Shown here: piece after piece, positions 43,520 to 55,330 of the stretch
How the letters are laid out: every line of letters begins with the position of its first letter
Position numbering within the stretch: the first letter of the stretch is position 1
Source of the DNA: Allodiplogaster sudhausi
Lineage: Eukaryota; Nematoda; Chromadorea; Rhabditida; Diplogasteridae
Reading direction: 5' to 3'
Length of the DNA stretch: 64,000 bases
Assembly: GCA_945643635.1 (NCBI GenBank)
Contig: CALZFC010000017.1
Location: forward strand, 1,171,501-1,235,500
The notes under the pieces: model-generated
Databases searched by the model: none
Told to the model about the DNA's origin: nothing
What the model saw: the letters and a program-made list of their open reading frames with translations, nothing else
Position numbers and translations under genes: made by a program

Positions 43520-45683
43520 ATGCAACCGCTATCCTGGCTCATCGTCTTCTTGGCCAGCAGCGCTATTCTCCTGAACACGACGCTGATCGTACTTCTTGCG
43601 CGTTTTCGCCACCACAAGCTGCATGGCTTTGGCCTTTTCCCATCTTTTGCCGTACTTATCGGGCAGATTGCCGTGAATGACCTCGTCTTCTCCACTTCGT
43701 CACTCGCCTCATTGCAGCGGTGCGAGAAAGAAACATCGGTTTGCAATTACAAAAAAAAGGTTCAATTTAAGCCTACACGCCTCTCGCACCGGCGTCTACT
43801 ACATTGCGGACGGCGTTTGTGGTCTGATCGGTCCAACATCTTGCTTCATCCTGACCACCGCTCGCCATTGCTGCTTCGTACACGGCGTCAATCTGCTGGC
43901 CGCCTCCTTTATCTACAGGCAATCGGCTATTATTTCCGTAATTCTAGCCTGTGCTATGATGCTTTTCGTCCATTCAGAAGGACGCCATTCTTGATAGAAT
44001 GAATTAGCTCAGAAAAGCAATTTCAGATGGTACGTGCTCTCTCATTCAGTGCCACTGATTCGAAGTGTCCTTTTGGTCGGCGCACTCCTCGTTGCTCCGT
44101 CGTTAGCAAATGCGGTGAGTTGATGCGAGAGACAATTTAAAGGGAGCATGAGGCCTTCTAATCATTACAAGTCACAACAGCATCCCTTAGTGAAATGCAT
44201 CAAAAAAATTAAAAAGAGAAAACTTAAGAATATGACGAAATAAAAAAAAACCTCCAATAGTTTCCTCTAGATAGCCACGTTTTCTGAGCGAGTCGACGAT
44301 GCTGTCGTGCACAGCCGTTTTGAGCGCGACTTTCCGAACATCACTCTAGGCACTGACACACTTACTGGTAATTTAGCAAAAACATTACGTTAAAAAAATT
44401 TTAAGCCTTCTTTGTGGTTTCAATTTTGTTCAGAACAATCCTTTCAATCATTTTTTTTTCTTCTTCCTCTATTACTTAGAAGAATGATTTAATGATTTAG
44501 TAATGGCACCTACATACATATATGGACGACATTGTTCTTGAACAGTTTGTGCTGTCGCAATAGATGATTAATGTCGTGTAATGAAGTAAAATAAGCGTCT
44601 TTAGGCAAGTTCCTTGACGCGTCGTCTCCGCTGACCAAGGCGGGCGTCTTCTACAACGTCTGCGCGCCCCTCCCGGCAACGTTTTCCATTCTCATCGCTC
44701 GTCACTTGACCCTTCGTCTGCTCGCCAAGCGACGCGAAGCCATGAGCCAATCGGCGCATGCAGGACATCGGCGCGTCATGCTGGTATTTATTTGTTTTAC
44801 TCATTAATACATACATCAAATTATGTTCGGACATGCCAGTATTGGACATTATTCGGAGTGCAAAACGTGCAAATCTTTGCGGCTCTTTGGTGTTTGATCT
44901 TTGATCTTTAATCAATACATCTCTTTGAGGTTCTCACCCTGCACGCCCTCTCACCGATCGCATCCATCACGGGCGCTCTGCTCTTCATGCTCAACTACAC
45001 GCAACTCATGCCGAAGAATGCGCCTCGCGAATTGCAGTTTCTGTCGGGGCTTGTTAGTGGCTTTCACTATTCGAACGTGAAGATTAAAAGAAATATTAAA
45101 ACAATATGTAAATATTGTAAAAAAAAAGAGACCAATTGTGATTCTGTAGCAAATTGGAATGAATAGTTGCAATTTTGTATAGATCAAATACATATATGAT
45201 AAAAGAGGAACACTTTTAGAGAAATTGAAAAAAGGATTGAGGTTTCATTCAATTTGCACTGTGTTCTTTTGACCATGCAGGCATCCGAGTTTGTCCCGCC
45301 ATTGAATGGACTCGTCACTCTGCTGCTCTTCAAGCCATTCCGAAGGTGGGTTCTTCTTAATCATGCATTCTCATGCAAGATTGAAAGGAGCACTACAACA
45401 TCTATTAGAATTTTACAGCCCATTGTGAATTACATGTCAGGAAAAAGGTGTGATCAAGATGTTTTATGGGCTCCTTTAAGAACATACATACATATGCATG
45501 CAGTTCGCTTCAGGGTTGTATAATCAGGAAATCCGTGAGAATAGTGATGATTCAAGTAGTGCATTCTTTAAAGCAAGTAATAGTACATCTTTTTTTTGCA
45601 GATCGATGATCCGTGTATTTGCTTTTGGGAAGATGACGCGCCTGAAGGTGACGTCAGCACGGCGATCTCAAAGCACGCAATAG
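43520..45683 (+). CDS. Chemoreceptor copy 3, intact 7TM receptor, 326 aa, 8 exons
   Basis: Exons: 43520-43719, 43772-43918, 44027-44114, 44271-44367, 44605-44783, 44930-45052, 45281-45345, 45602-45683. Total is 981 bases, all phases agree, and TAG ends the frame. It has the same seven helices as copy 2, with HHKLHGFGLFPSF in loop 1, GPTSCFILTTARH in TM3, FSERVDDAVVHSRF in the extracellular loop, LAKRREAMSQSAHAGHRRV in intracellular loop 3, and PFRRSMIRVFAFGKM after TM7. Intron 2 again starts with GC (AG/gcaatc). The C-tail is seven residues longer than in copy 2. A conserved leader lies upstream and a shared 3' flank follows. Family assignment to the Str/Srd superfamily is inference from pattern. 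Confidence 0.85.
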
Positions 45684-45769
45684 AGAGGAATGTATTTACA
45701 TACATATGTGTCATTGTTAATAGGCAACAAGAAAACAAAAGCCTTATTTTTATTGTGGTTGATATACAT

Positions 45770-45905
45770 ATGTATGTATATACATACATACATACTACAT
45801 ACATACATACATACGCATTTTGTGATGATGTGTGCCATCATAATTATTTAACCTGTGAATATCTTTACATCTATATGTAGATACATACATATGTATGTAT
45901 ATGCA
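45770..45905 (+). repeat. TACA/ATGT palindromic microsatellite
   Basis: Runs of catacatacata and acatatgtatgtata lie in the 3' flank of copy 3. The same self-complementary motif (TACATATGTA) is scattered through the window, for example at 1960, 7520, 18252, 33405, 35360, 52500 and 61725. Confidence 0.8.
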
Positions 45906-46162
45906 CTACTGCGTTGTAGTTTTGACCTTTTCCAGCTTCAATTCTTCTTATTGATCGACTTCCTTATTATTTCTATCTTTCTAACATATAAAAGGGTTTG
46001 CTTCGCATGTACAATTTTAAGTCCAGGGACTTGTAAGTGATCAGAGCCTTCAGGGCAACTCGTCGCGATTAGAAACCTTAGAAAAAAGCTTCACTAAGCC
46101 ATCCTAAATACATATAAAATATTTGCAATTGCACTCAAAATTTGCATACAGAACATTTATAG

Positions 46163-46870
46163 AAGTCTCCAGCGAACTGTTATTCGAATTATAAACGCGT
46201 GTATTGCAAGGTCTTTTGATTTTGTAAAGTAATCTTTCAGCCCATTCTCGTCATTTCACCTCGCATCCCTCTTCACCGACGGTTGAGTCGCTCTAAGCAG
46301 AAGCGATCAACCCATGAAGACCCATGGGTAAGGCCTCTTCTACACCTTATCCAATTTCATGTTTACTTCTCTCTCTCTTTCACTTATGAATGAAAACATT
46401 TTACAGCGGCATATTTTTTAATAATTTATCATATTTATATATAAGGAATTATTAACTGAAGACGCCAGCGTCCTCCTTCACCTCTGCGCTCTCGCCGGCT
46501 CCGTTCTCCTCGTTGGCGTCTGCGGAAAGGTGATCTCAGCATCTTCCTCGAGATTCTACTCATTTCAATGACTCTCTCCCCTCAAATCCTCTTTTTTTTC
46601 ATTAACCTGGCCCCTATTTTATATCTAACAAGAAGTGATTACTCGTTACTGTTACAGGCCGCCCACACGCCCGAACGAGCACCCGGCGGCCATGATGTCG
46701 ACATCAATTACAAGGTTCTAAATGTGCTTTACTGCCCAAATAAAAATTTTAATCGCTAATAATGTGGAAAAGACTTAATTTGTAAAATCTTAATATTCGC
46801 ATAATAAATTATTTATCACAAATATTATTAACATTTTCAGATAATCGAGGTGAAGAACGACTCCGCTTAA
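46163..46870 (+). CDS. Unrecognised gene, C-terminal exons of a single-pass membrane protein
   Basis: Five blocks are bounded by good splice sites and are all phase 0: 46163-46210 (least certain), 46241-46327, 46446-46529, 46658-46714, 46841-46870 with a stop. Translation gives a basic segment (HRRLSRSKQKRSTHEDPW), a hydrophobic helix (SVLLHLCALAGSVLLVGVCG), then a polar tail (AAHTPERAPGGHDVD) ending VKNDSA. This is not chemoreceptor sequence and no homologue occurs next to the other array members. A 5' part is not found before 46163, where the shared 3' flank of copy 3 lies. It could be a gene relic or a small membrane protein with an unrecognised start. Confidence 0.45.
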
Positions 46871-47773
46871 AAAAAGAAGTTGGCATCCTTTTTTTCTATC
46901 AAAAATGTAGAGGATAAAATAGCGAAGACGTAAATAAAACTTTTTTTCCAATTCGTATTTATTAGGAAGACTGGCTGCTGCTGATCTCCTTGCCGCTCTT
47001 CTCTGCCCCATCCAACCACCCCCTTATCCCGTTCTCATTTGATAAAGCTTTTCATTCCCTTTTGAATAAAAACAGATTGCGTTTTACGACCTTGAAGAAG
47101 AAATAAAAATCCATGAATTAGAATTGGTCACGAATTGAAGATTAAATACAAAGAATGATCACATACAACATTTGTATTATACTTATTGTGAAATACAAAA
47201 AATCTTCGAAATAACAACCGTCTTGGATCCCTCAACCATTCATTAATGCTTTGTTTAACCGGATAAAATAATTTTACAAATCTCGCCCTTGTGGCAGCAA
47301 AAAAAATCCAAATTCAAGATTGTGTTTTTGGTTTGTTTAAAGAACCGAAGACTAATCTAGTTCTTCCTCTCTAGTTCTTCCTTGTCTCTCTTTCCTCTGA
47401 CGTCTGTATCTCTCATGCCTTGGCGAAAATGGGGCAGGAGGTGTAGAGACTGTCTCTTCTACCTGCCAGGTGACACTCCGTGCTCGGTTGCTCGATTCGG
47501 GTGCATCGTCGTGGATTTTTCTACAATATTCAAAAAAAGTAATGCAAATATCTCTCTAAATACTGACTTTCATACTGACTCTCATAAAGCGGGGCTCCTC
47601 TCCAATCGATATATTACGCCACACTTGTTCAAGTGGAATGATAAAAGAATAAGTTATTTTTTTCGTCGTCTCTTTTAAGTACGATTGTTTTGTAAGTTAG
47701 CAATAACAAAAAGACAAAGTACAATTGTTGTGTCAACATTAACATTTAAAAAAACAAATATATTAAATTGAAG
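46871..47773. other. Intergenic DNA before chemoreceptor copy 4
   Basis: It contains a diverged piece shared with 54640-54740 (ttaaccggataaaataattt; ttaaagaaccgaagacta). The position where exon 1 of copy 4 should be, 50-150 b before 47774, holds only AT-rich DNA. The 98-residue open frame at 47382-47678 is not receptor-like. Confidence 0.6.
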
Positions 47774-49645
47774 CATTCACGCCTCTCATACTGGTGTCTA
47801 TTATATTAATGAAGGCTTTTGTGGTCTTATCGGCCCAACATTTTGCTTCATCGTAACAACTGCTCGCCATTGCTCTTTCGTACACGCCGTTTGTCTGCTG
47901 GCCGTCTCCTTTACCTACAGGTACTTTAGTTACTTATTTTAAGAGGTGGCGCACATGTGCAGGTTTTATTTCTTTTCGATACAGTGTAAATTAGATTTCG
48001 ACGATAGCTCATAAAACAAATTACAGATGGTACGCGCTGTCTCATGCAGTGCTATCGATTCGAAGTGTTCTTTTGGCCAGCGCACTCCTCTGTGCTCCGT
48101 CGCTTGCAAACGCGGTGAGTGTGTATGTTATGTGAGATAAAACAAAATGTAAAAAAAAACATTAAAATTAAAATTTAAAAGAAGCCTAATAATTCCAAGT
48201 CCCTAATAGAGTCCCTTATTTCATTAGATCGCCACGTATTCCGAGCGAGTCGACGATGCCGTCGTTCTCAGCCGTTTTACGCAAGACTTTCCAAACAACA
48301 CCCTGGGCACTGGAACACTAGCTGGTAGTTTAACAAAAAAAACAATGACTCTTGAAAATTTTTTAGCCGTCTTAGTGGGTTCTACTTTGAAATCTCCATA
48401 TTTTTTTATTTTCCTCTTCTTCTTCTTCTTCATTTTTTTTCTGTTTCTTAGACAGAAGAGTCTGCGTTATGATTTAGTAATTGCATTTCAGGACATTTTC
48501 TTCATACAAATTATGTGCTGTCCCATTAAAATATTACTGATATGCGCGATAAACTAATGTGGTAAATGTAGGCAAGTTTACTGACGCGTCGTCTCCGCTT
48601 ACCAAGGTGGGCGTCTTCTACCACATGTTCGCGCCCATCCCGGCAACAGTCGTCATTCTCATCACGCTTCACTTGACGCTTCGTCTGCTCTCCAAGCGAC
48701 GCGAAGCCATGAGCCAATCTGCGCATGCCGGACATCGCCGTGTCATGATGGTATTTATTTATAAATGCCGCTGGTGAATATATGGTGTAAGCTTTCTGCA
48801 AAATATGCAAACACCAGAAATATATCGTATCGCACCAAAACGTATCCTGATACAGAAATATTTTTATTGCAAATTTCTCGTAAATATTGCCTTTGAATCT
48901 TTTTATTTAGCTAATCTTTTCACATGAATGACATAGACTGACTAGTGTAATCGCTTAGGTCATGAAAATGGGTTTCATGCTCCTTTAATCTATTATTCAG
49001 TGTTACCGGAAATCATGTCAACCAATACATCGTTGAACTTTGATCTTTGATCATTAATCAATACTTCTCTTTGAGGTGCTCACCCTGCACGCCCTCTCAC
49101 CGATCGCATCCATCACGGGCGCGCTTCTCTTCATGCTCAACTACACGCAACTCATGCCGAAGAATGCGCCTCGCGAACTGCAGTTTCTTTCCGGGTTTGT
49201 TAGTTGCTTACAACATTGTAATTATTCATATAAAATATAAATGGTAAACGATCGTTTTTCGTTTAAACGAGGAACACCTTATTGTTAGGAGAAACTGTAA
49301 AAAAAAAGAGTAAGATCTCAAGCAATTTGCAGTGTTATTTTGACCATTCAGGTATCCGAGTTTGCCGCGCCATTGAATGGACTCGTCACTATTCTATTCT
49401 TCAAGCCCTTCCGAAGGTGGGCTTAATAATGTAGTTAAGCGGCCTTAAAATAGTTTCACCTGTTCTATTCGCATAGAGGACCTTGAAAAAATGGCAACTT
49501 AAATTAACCAAGTACGGAACGATTCTGCCTAATAGACTAATCGTAAGACCATTTTGAATGGGCGTCTCAAACATTTGGCCCTTTATCTGCATACCTGCAT
49601 ATGAAATAGGAGAGGGCGCAACTCAAATAGTAAATTTTATAGGAT

Positions 49646-49676
<31 letters not shown>

Positions 49677-50021
49677 CATCAAAAATGATACGATGAGACA
49701 ACAATTGGAGAACCATTCACGCAAAAAGAGCATAGAGCATACTTGGAGAGAATATACGGACATAATTTTTAGAAGTAAATGGAAACAGAAAAATATGACC
49801 TGTATTACATTTTAGGCTTATGCGAATTCATCCACTTAAGAAACATATTTTAAATATTCATTGTTTGGATGGATCACTGTAATTCTCAAAGTAGTATATT
49901 CATATTAAGTCAGCCATATTAAATCGGCTTTTTTTTCAGCTCAGTGATCCGAGTACTTACTTTTGGGAAGATGGCGCGCGAGGAGATGCTGTCTGCACAA
50001 CGAACTCAAACTATGCAATAG
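47774..50021 (+). pseudogene. Chemoreceptor copy 4, exon 1 missing
   Basis: Exons 2 to 8 are present and open: 47774-47920, 48027-48114, 48228-48324, 48572-48750, 49076-49198, 49352-49416, 49940-50021. They encode TM3 through the tail with YYINEGFCGLIGPTF, YSERVDDAVVLSRF, SSPLTKVGVFYHMF, LTLHALSPIASIT, PLNGLVTILFF and a tail ending RTQTMQ. No counterpart of exon 1 (start codon, TM1, TM2) exists upstream. It is therefore probably 5'-truncated, unless a non-homologous first exon replaces it. Intron 2 uses a GT donor, unlike copies 2 and 3. Confidence 0.82.
49648..49677 (+). repeat. (TTTA)n microsatellite
   Basis: About seven TTTA units lie in intron 7 of chemoreceptor copy 4. This resembles the tail of the LINE at 11400 and may mark a small insertion, though no LINE body is recognised beside it. 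Confidence 0.7.
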
Positions 50022-50809
50022 TGAACAATGTATGTATGTACTATCTATGTATCTTCATTTAAGGAGTGCAAACGGGTGGGAAGAACAGGCAGTCCTGCCC
50101 GTCCTGCCCACTTACAAGGGAATGGTCTCGGCTTCCCCCGAGGTTATGAGATGAGCTATATAGACAATGAAAGAACTTGAGAGAGGTTAGTTGCACATAC
50201 TTTTCAAATTTGAAATTTTGTAACGGTCCCCAAATCACCGTTCTTCCAGTTGGGAGTTTTGCACCATCTGAAGCACAGTTTTATCATATACAATTTTCTT
50301 TCGTCGGCTACTTGCTTTAATGCCTTGATTAATACAGTCCATTCCTATGAGATGATTTGTCTTTTTTGCGAGCATCCGACTATTGCTCGCAAGCATTGAA
50401 GCGGAGACAACGATGTAGGCGTAAACATGGAAATGTGGGTGACGGAAGGAACGAAGTGACTCAATGAGCCTCCATTATATACAGGTGTATGTTTAGTCTG
50501 CATTACATCACGCGAAATTATTCGAAAAAGAGTCTGAAAAACATTCTCATGACAATTGTACATATTGCTAATTGCTTGTGCCTTATTCGTAACGGCTCTG
50601 ATTGTAGCGTGACTAGAGCACAAAAAACAAATCGACAACAATGATGCCCCCGCTTTCCCAATCGACAACAAAGCCTCGCCCAACCCCTTTTGAAGAACAT
50701 GAGGTTCAAGGAACCAGCGTATTTCTTCTTCTGTAATAGGGTGTAGGAATTCATTGCATTTCCTTCTTCATTACCTATAGACATAGATCAGATGCCTTTA
50801 CGACGACAG
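50022..50809. promoter_or_regulatory. Duplicated upstream region of chemoreceptor copy 5
   Basis: From about 50337 (cagtccattcctatgagatg) to the start codon this matches about 56706-57278 upstream of copy 6. It is the likely promoter of the youngest pair. It ends in a decayed form of the conserved leader (agatcagatgcctttacgac). Minus-strand open frames here are not conserved. Confidence 0.55.
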
Positions 50810-53761
50810 ATGCAACCACTGCAATGGTTGACCGTTTTCTTTGCCAGCAGCGCTATTCTCCTGAACACGATTCTGATCGTGCTTCTTGTCGGTCTTCGCC
50901 GCCACAAGCTGCATGGTTTTGGCCTTTTCCCGTCGTTTGCCGTACTTCTTGCGCAGATCGCAGCGAATGATCTCCTCTACTCGATTTCATCACTCGCCTT
51001 GTTACAGAGGTGCGAGAAAGAAATACAATTTTTACTTTACCATTAACGAAACAAACGATACAATTTAAGCGTTCACGTGTCTCGTCCTAGCGTCTACTAT
51101 ATTAATGACGGCTTTTGTGGCCGTATCGGCACAACGTTTTGCTTCATAATAACAATTGCTCGCCATTGCTGTTTCGTACACGCCGTTTACCTGCTAGCCG
51201 CCTCCTTTGCCTACAGGTACTTCAATTACATAATTTTTAGAGCTTCTGCACGAGATTTAAAATGTTTGGCCACGTGTTTCTTTTCTATATAATATGAAAT
51301 AGATTTCGACGAGAGCTCACTAAACAAATTTCAGAAGGTACGTTCTATCTCATACAGTGCCATCTGTTCGAAGTGTCCTTTGGCCAGCGCACTCCTCTGC
51401 GCTCCGTCGCTTGCTAACGCGGTGAGCGGATGTGGGAGAAAAGAAAAATGTAAAATAAAAATGTAATGAAAAATAAAATAAAATTTTCTGATCATTCCAA
51501 GTCCCTTATAGAAACACATCCAAATACGAGAATAACCTTTAAAATATCGTTTCTTTAGATTGCGGCGTATTCCGAGCGAATCGACGATGCCGTCGTGTAC
51601 AGCAGTTTTGCGCACGACTTTCCTAACATCACCGTGGGCACTACAGACACGCTTACTGGTAGTTTACAAAAAAATTTACTCTAGAAAATTGTATGCCTTC
51701 TTTGTCTGTTCTATTTAAAACTCTCCATATTTTTTTGTGTTCGTCTTCTTCTTCTTCTTTTTCATCATTTTCGTCTTTTTCTCTTACCTAGACTACTTCA
51801 ATGATTTAGTAATTGCATCTACATATTATATGGTGGACATTTTTATTCATATGTATAAATTTTGTGTTGTCACATTAAAATAATAATGTTATGCGCTGTA
51901 AATTAATAAGATAAATCTAGGCAAGTATATTTCGTCTCCGCTGACCAAGGCAGGCGTCTTCTACATCATCTGTGCGCCGCTCTCAGCAACAGTCATCACT
52001 CTCATCGCGCGTCACTTGACGCTTCGTCTGCTCGCCGAGCAACGCGAAGCCATGAGCCAATCATTGCATGCAGGACATCGACGAGTCATGCTAGTATTTA
52101 TTTTTGTGTAAATGCCGGTTGGTAATATCTGGAGTAAGCTTTCTGCAAAACATACAAACAACAGAAAGATACCGTAGCGCACCAAAAATTTTCCTCATAC
52201 AGCAAATTTCTCGCGAACGTTGTACTTTTGAATCTTTTAAATTAGCTAAGTTGTTCACATGAAGGAAATCATGTCAATTAATACATCGTTGATCTACATT
52301 GATCGTTGACCTTTAATCTTTAATCAATGCATCCTTTGAGGTTCTCACACTGCACGCCCTCTCACCTATCACAACCATCACGAGCGCTCTGCTCTTCATG
52401 CTCAACTACACGCAACTCATGCCGAAGAATGCGCCTCGTGAACTGCAGTTTCTCCCCGGGCTTGTTTGTTGCTTACAACATTGTAATTATACATATAATA
52501 CATACATACATATATGATAAACGAGGAACACCTTACGAGAAACTGTAAAAAAGAGAGAGATCTCATTCAATTTGCAGTGTTATTTTGACCATTCAGGTAT
52601 CTGAGTTTGCCGCGAAATTGAATGGACTCGTCACTATTCTATTCTTCAAGCCCTTCCGAAGGTGAGCTTAAAGGAGATCTCTGGCAAAGAAATCGTTTCT
52701 TGTTTTTTCCCTTATTTGGTAATATTGAACTAGAAAATTCGACTGCAAGTGTCACGAAGTCACAAAAATCCCTCTGCCCTGAGAAAATTAACAGTATTCT
52801 CTAATTTGAATTCTCGAATATTAAAACTTCCCGCCACTTAAAAATTTTTGGATGAGCAACACCTTTACCAGCGCGGCCATTGCACCCTTGCACTTGGAAT
52901 GCATGCATTTGGTGCGCGCAACCAACATTGGGCAGTAGCACCATTTCTGTGGATTGTGTACACCGTACTTTTTACCTAGCGGGCGGGCGCTCGTGGTAGG
53001 AGCTTTTCGCTTCTGGTCCCCCTTAATAATGTAGTTTAAATAGTTGCGCAGTTCTATTCACTTAGATAAAGGACGTTGAAAAATGACAACTTTAAGGAAC
53101 CAAGTACGGAACGGTCAAGGTCATTTTGAATGGGCGCCTCAAACATTGGGCACTTTTCTGCATAGACAACGTGTGAAATAGGTGAAGGCGCAGCACCAAC
53201 AGTAAATTTGGTAGACTTGTAACTTTGTAACAACTGGAAAATGTATTTCAGATTTTCGGGATGCGCATTGGTCCACTTTCAAAATTAAGAATAATTTTAC
53301 TTTTAGAAAGATGTTTCTATTGTTCAATTTGTCATTGTTGGGAAAGATCATTGTAATTATCAAACTAGTGTGTTCTTTGTAGTCAGACATATTAAAGGAA
53401 CCCTTCAATGAATGATTCTACAGTAAGAACCATTTTGAAAGCGCTGTCAATATGTGACCCTTCTGCTGGATAGAGAGCGTGTGAAATATGAGGGTGGCTA
53501 ACAGCTAAAAAACATTTTGGCCGAGCCGTCTTTGCGTAAACTTAACTTTGTAACAAGTGGACAAAAAAGGCTTAAACTTTCTAGAAGTATGTTTAGACAG
53601 ATGAGAACAGATACACGTTCATAAAACTATTTGTTAATTATTCAGTGAACTACTCCTTTAAAGCCGTTCTTTTCAGCTCAGTGATCCGAGTATTTACTTT
53701 TGGGAAGATGGCGAGCATGGAGGTGCTGTCTGCACAACGAACTCAAACAATGATGCAATAG
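50810..53761 (+). pseudogene. Chemoreceptor copy 5, frameshifted in exon 3
   Basis: Exons: 50810-51009, 51070-51216, 51335-51421, 51559-51658, 51921-52093, 52341-52463, 52597-52661, 53677-53761. Exon 3 is 87 b instead of 88 because one T is missing in gtcctttggccagc (the paralogue has four T), and it also has AGG for the conserved Trp TGG. Exon 4 has gained one codon and exon 5 has lost two, both in frame. Start, all eight exons and the stop (ending RTQTMMQ) are otherwise present. A single-base assembly error in the T run could make this an intact gene, so the pseudogene label rests on one base. Intron 7 is expanded by MITE-like and shared repeat DNA. Confidence 0.78.
52690..53020 (+). mobile_element. 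MITE-like block in intron 7 of chemoreceptor copy 5
   Basis: It shares aagtcacaaaaatccctctgccctgag, tggtgcgcgcaaccaacattgg and ccgtactttttac with the inter-UGT spacer (27530-27860), in the same orientation as spacer copy 3. Its ends are degraded. Confidence 0.45.
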
Positions 53762-55330
53762 TGACGAATGTATCTATCATGGTTAATGGAAAGCAAAAAA
53801 AAACAAGAGCCTTTTTTATTGTTGTTGATATGTACGCATGTATTGCGTGATGACGTGCTCAATCATAACTATTATACAATATGGTTACATATTTATCTGT
53901 ACCGCAAAGTTTGTTTTTTTCCCTGTTTCATCTTCCATTCTTCTTATTGCTCGACTTTTTATTATTATTTCTCACTTTCTCACGTACAAAAGGTTTTGCT
54001 TCCAATGTATTTCATACCACATACAAATGTATCTTGAACTTGATGACTTATTGTTGGCTGATGTCTTTGCTAATGTGGTGTGCATCCATGCCGAAATTTC
54101 CGGTTCACCTATTTGATATGCGTTTGAGAACGTACATCGGCATCTTCTTTTCTCCGTCAACGCATACAACGTCAAGTCTCCCTTCTATTAGCCGTGAGGA
54201 TAAAGAATGTCTCGAACCGTTGAAACAACCTTGCCTGAGAGTTCAAAGTTCGTGAGCGGTAGAGAATACACCGTAATCCCCTAATTAACATGATAATTTT
54301 CTCAGAGGGAAAGACTTCGGGGCACATGCAATCGAACTTTCTTGCTCAACCTGACAAAATAAAGCGAAAACCAACCATTATTTATTCGCCGGAGACATCC
54401 TTTAAATGCAGTAAACGCACTTATTATGAGATCTCAACCATTTCTGCAATTTTTGAAACCGTTCTTCACAGTCGTGTTCACAGAGGGAAACAGGTTTTCA
54501 TGTCGCGGAGAAAGCATGAAAATGCGTATTCAGCGCCCTATTCCATATTATTTATTTTAATTAATACTATTAATGTTGTGTATGTAGAGAAAGGTGAGGC
54601 GGAAGAGAAGTGTATTAGATACGGTTTTTTTCGTGACTAACCGGAAAAAATAATTTTAAAAATCTCGCCATTGTGTTAGGGAAAAAGGCCCGACTTCAAG
54701 ATTGAGTTATTGGCTTCTTTAAAAGAGCCGAAAACTACTCCATTTCTAGTCCATTTCCGAACCCACTGTTTACCTTAATGTAATGGTTGTAATTTGTAAA
54801 GACACCTTTGGAAACATCAAGAAAATTCAACAAAACCACGCTACATTTTCTTCCTCCTTTGTGAATGTTTAACAATAACTAGAAACTCACTATTCAGATT
54901 TGAAAACAATTTTCCGTGGGAATCTTTCAGGTATTTCCTCATTTCTCATGTGTTATTTTACATGAAACAAGAGGTGTTTAACGCTGTGTTAGATTTAATC
55001 TTTGATTTCTAATAGTAAATAGAACTTGTGATATTTCTCATTTATTGTTAGACAGAATGGTTGGAGAACAACGTTGTGTAATGCCAAAAGTAATTTAATT
55101 TGGCTTACAGGTTAATCACAATGGTGATTCTATTAGACATATAACCGTAAGGAGTATTTCGGAGAGAAGCTCAGCTAAATTGCTTTCCTTGCTGCATACG
55201 AGGATTTCCTTTTCAATCGAAAAGTGTCAACTGCGGTAATTATTGCTCTAGCGATATAATAAAAAATATGACCAATCCAAAAAATAAATACTGCATACAT
55301 AATCAGTTTTTTATGTACCCTCTCTAATAG
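53762..55330. other. Intergenic DNA after chemoreceptor copy 5
   Basis: It consists of a shared 3' flank (53800-54240), a MITE terminus (attcgccggagacatccttt at about 54388-54407), and then a shared upstream flank (54640-55300) that would precede another receptor. That flank is cut off by the GC-rich element starting near 55330. No gene is supported. The 116-124 residue open frames lie in repeated flanks. Confidence 0.6.

Noticed and set aside
50345..50784. Minus-strand frames of 88-112 residues upstream of chemoreceptor copy 5.
   Set aside because: The matching promoter copy at 56706-57278 has indels that destroy them, so they are not conserved.
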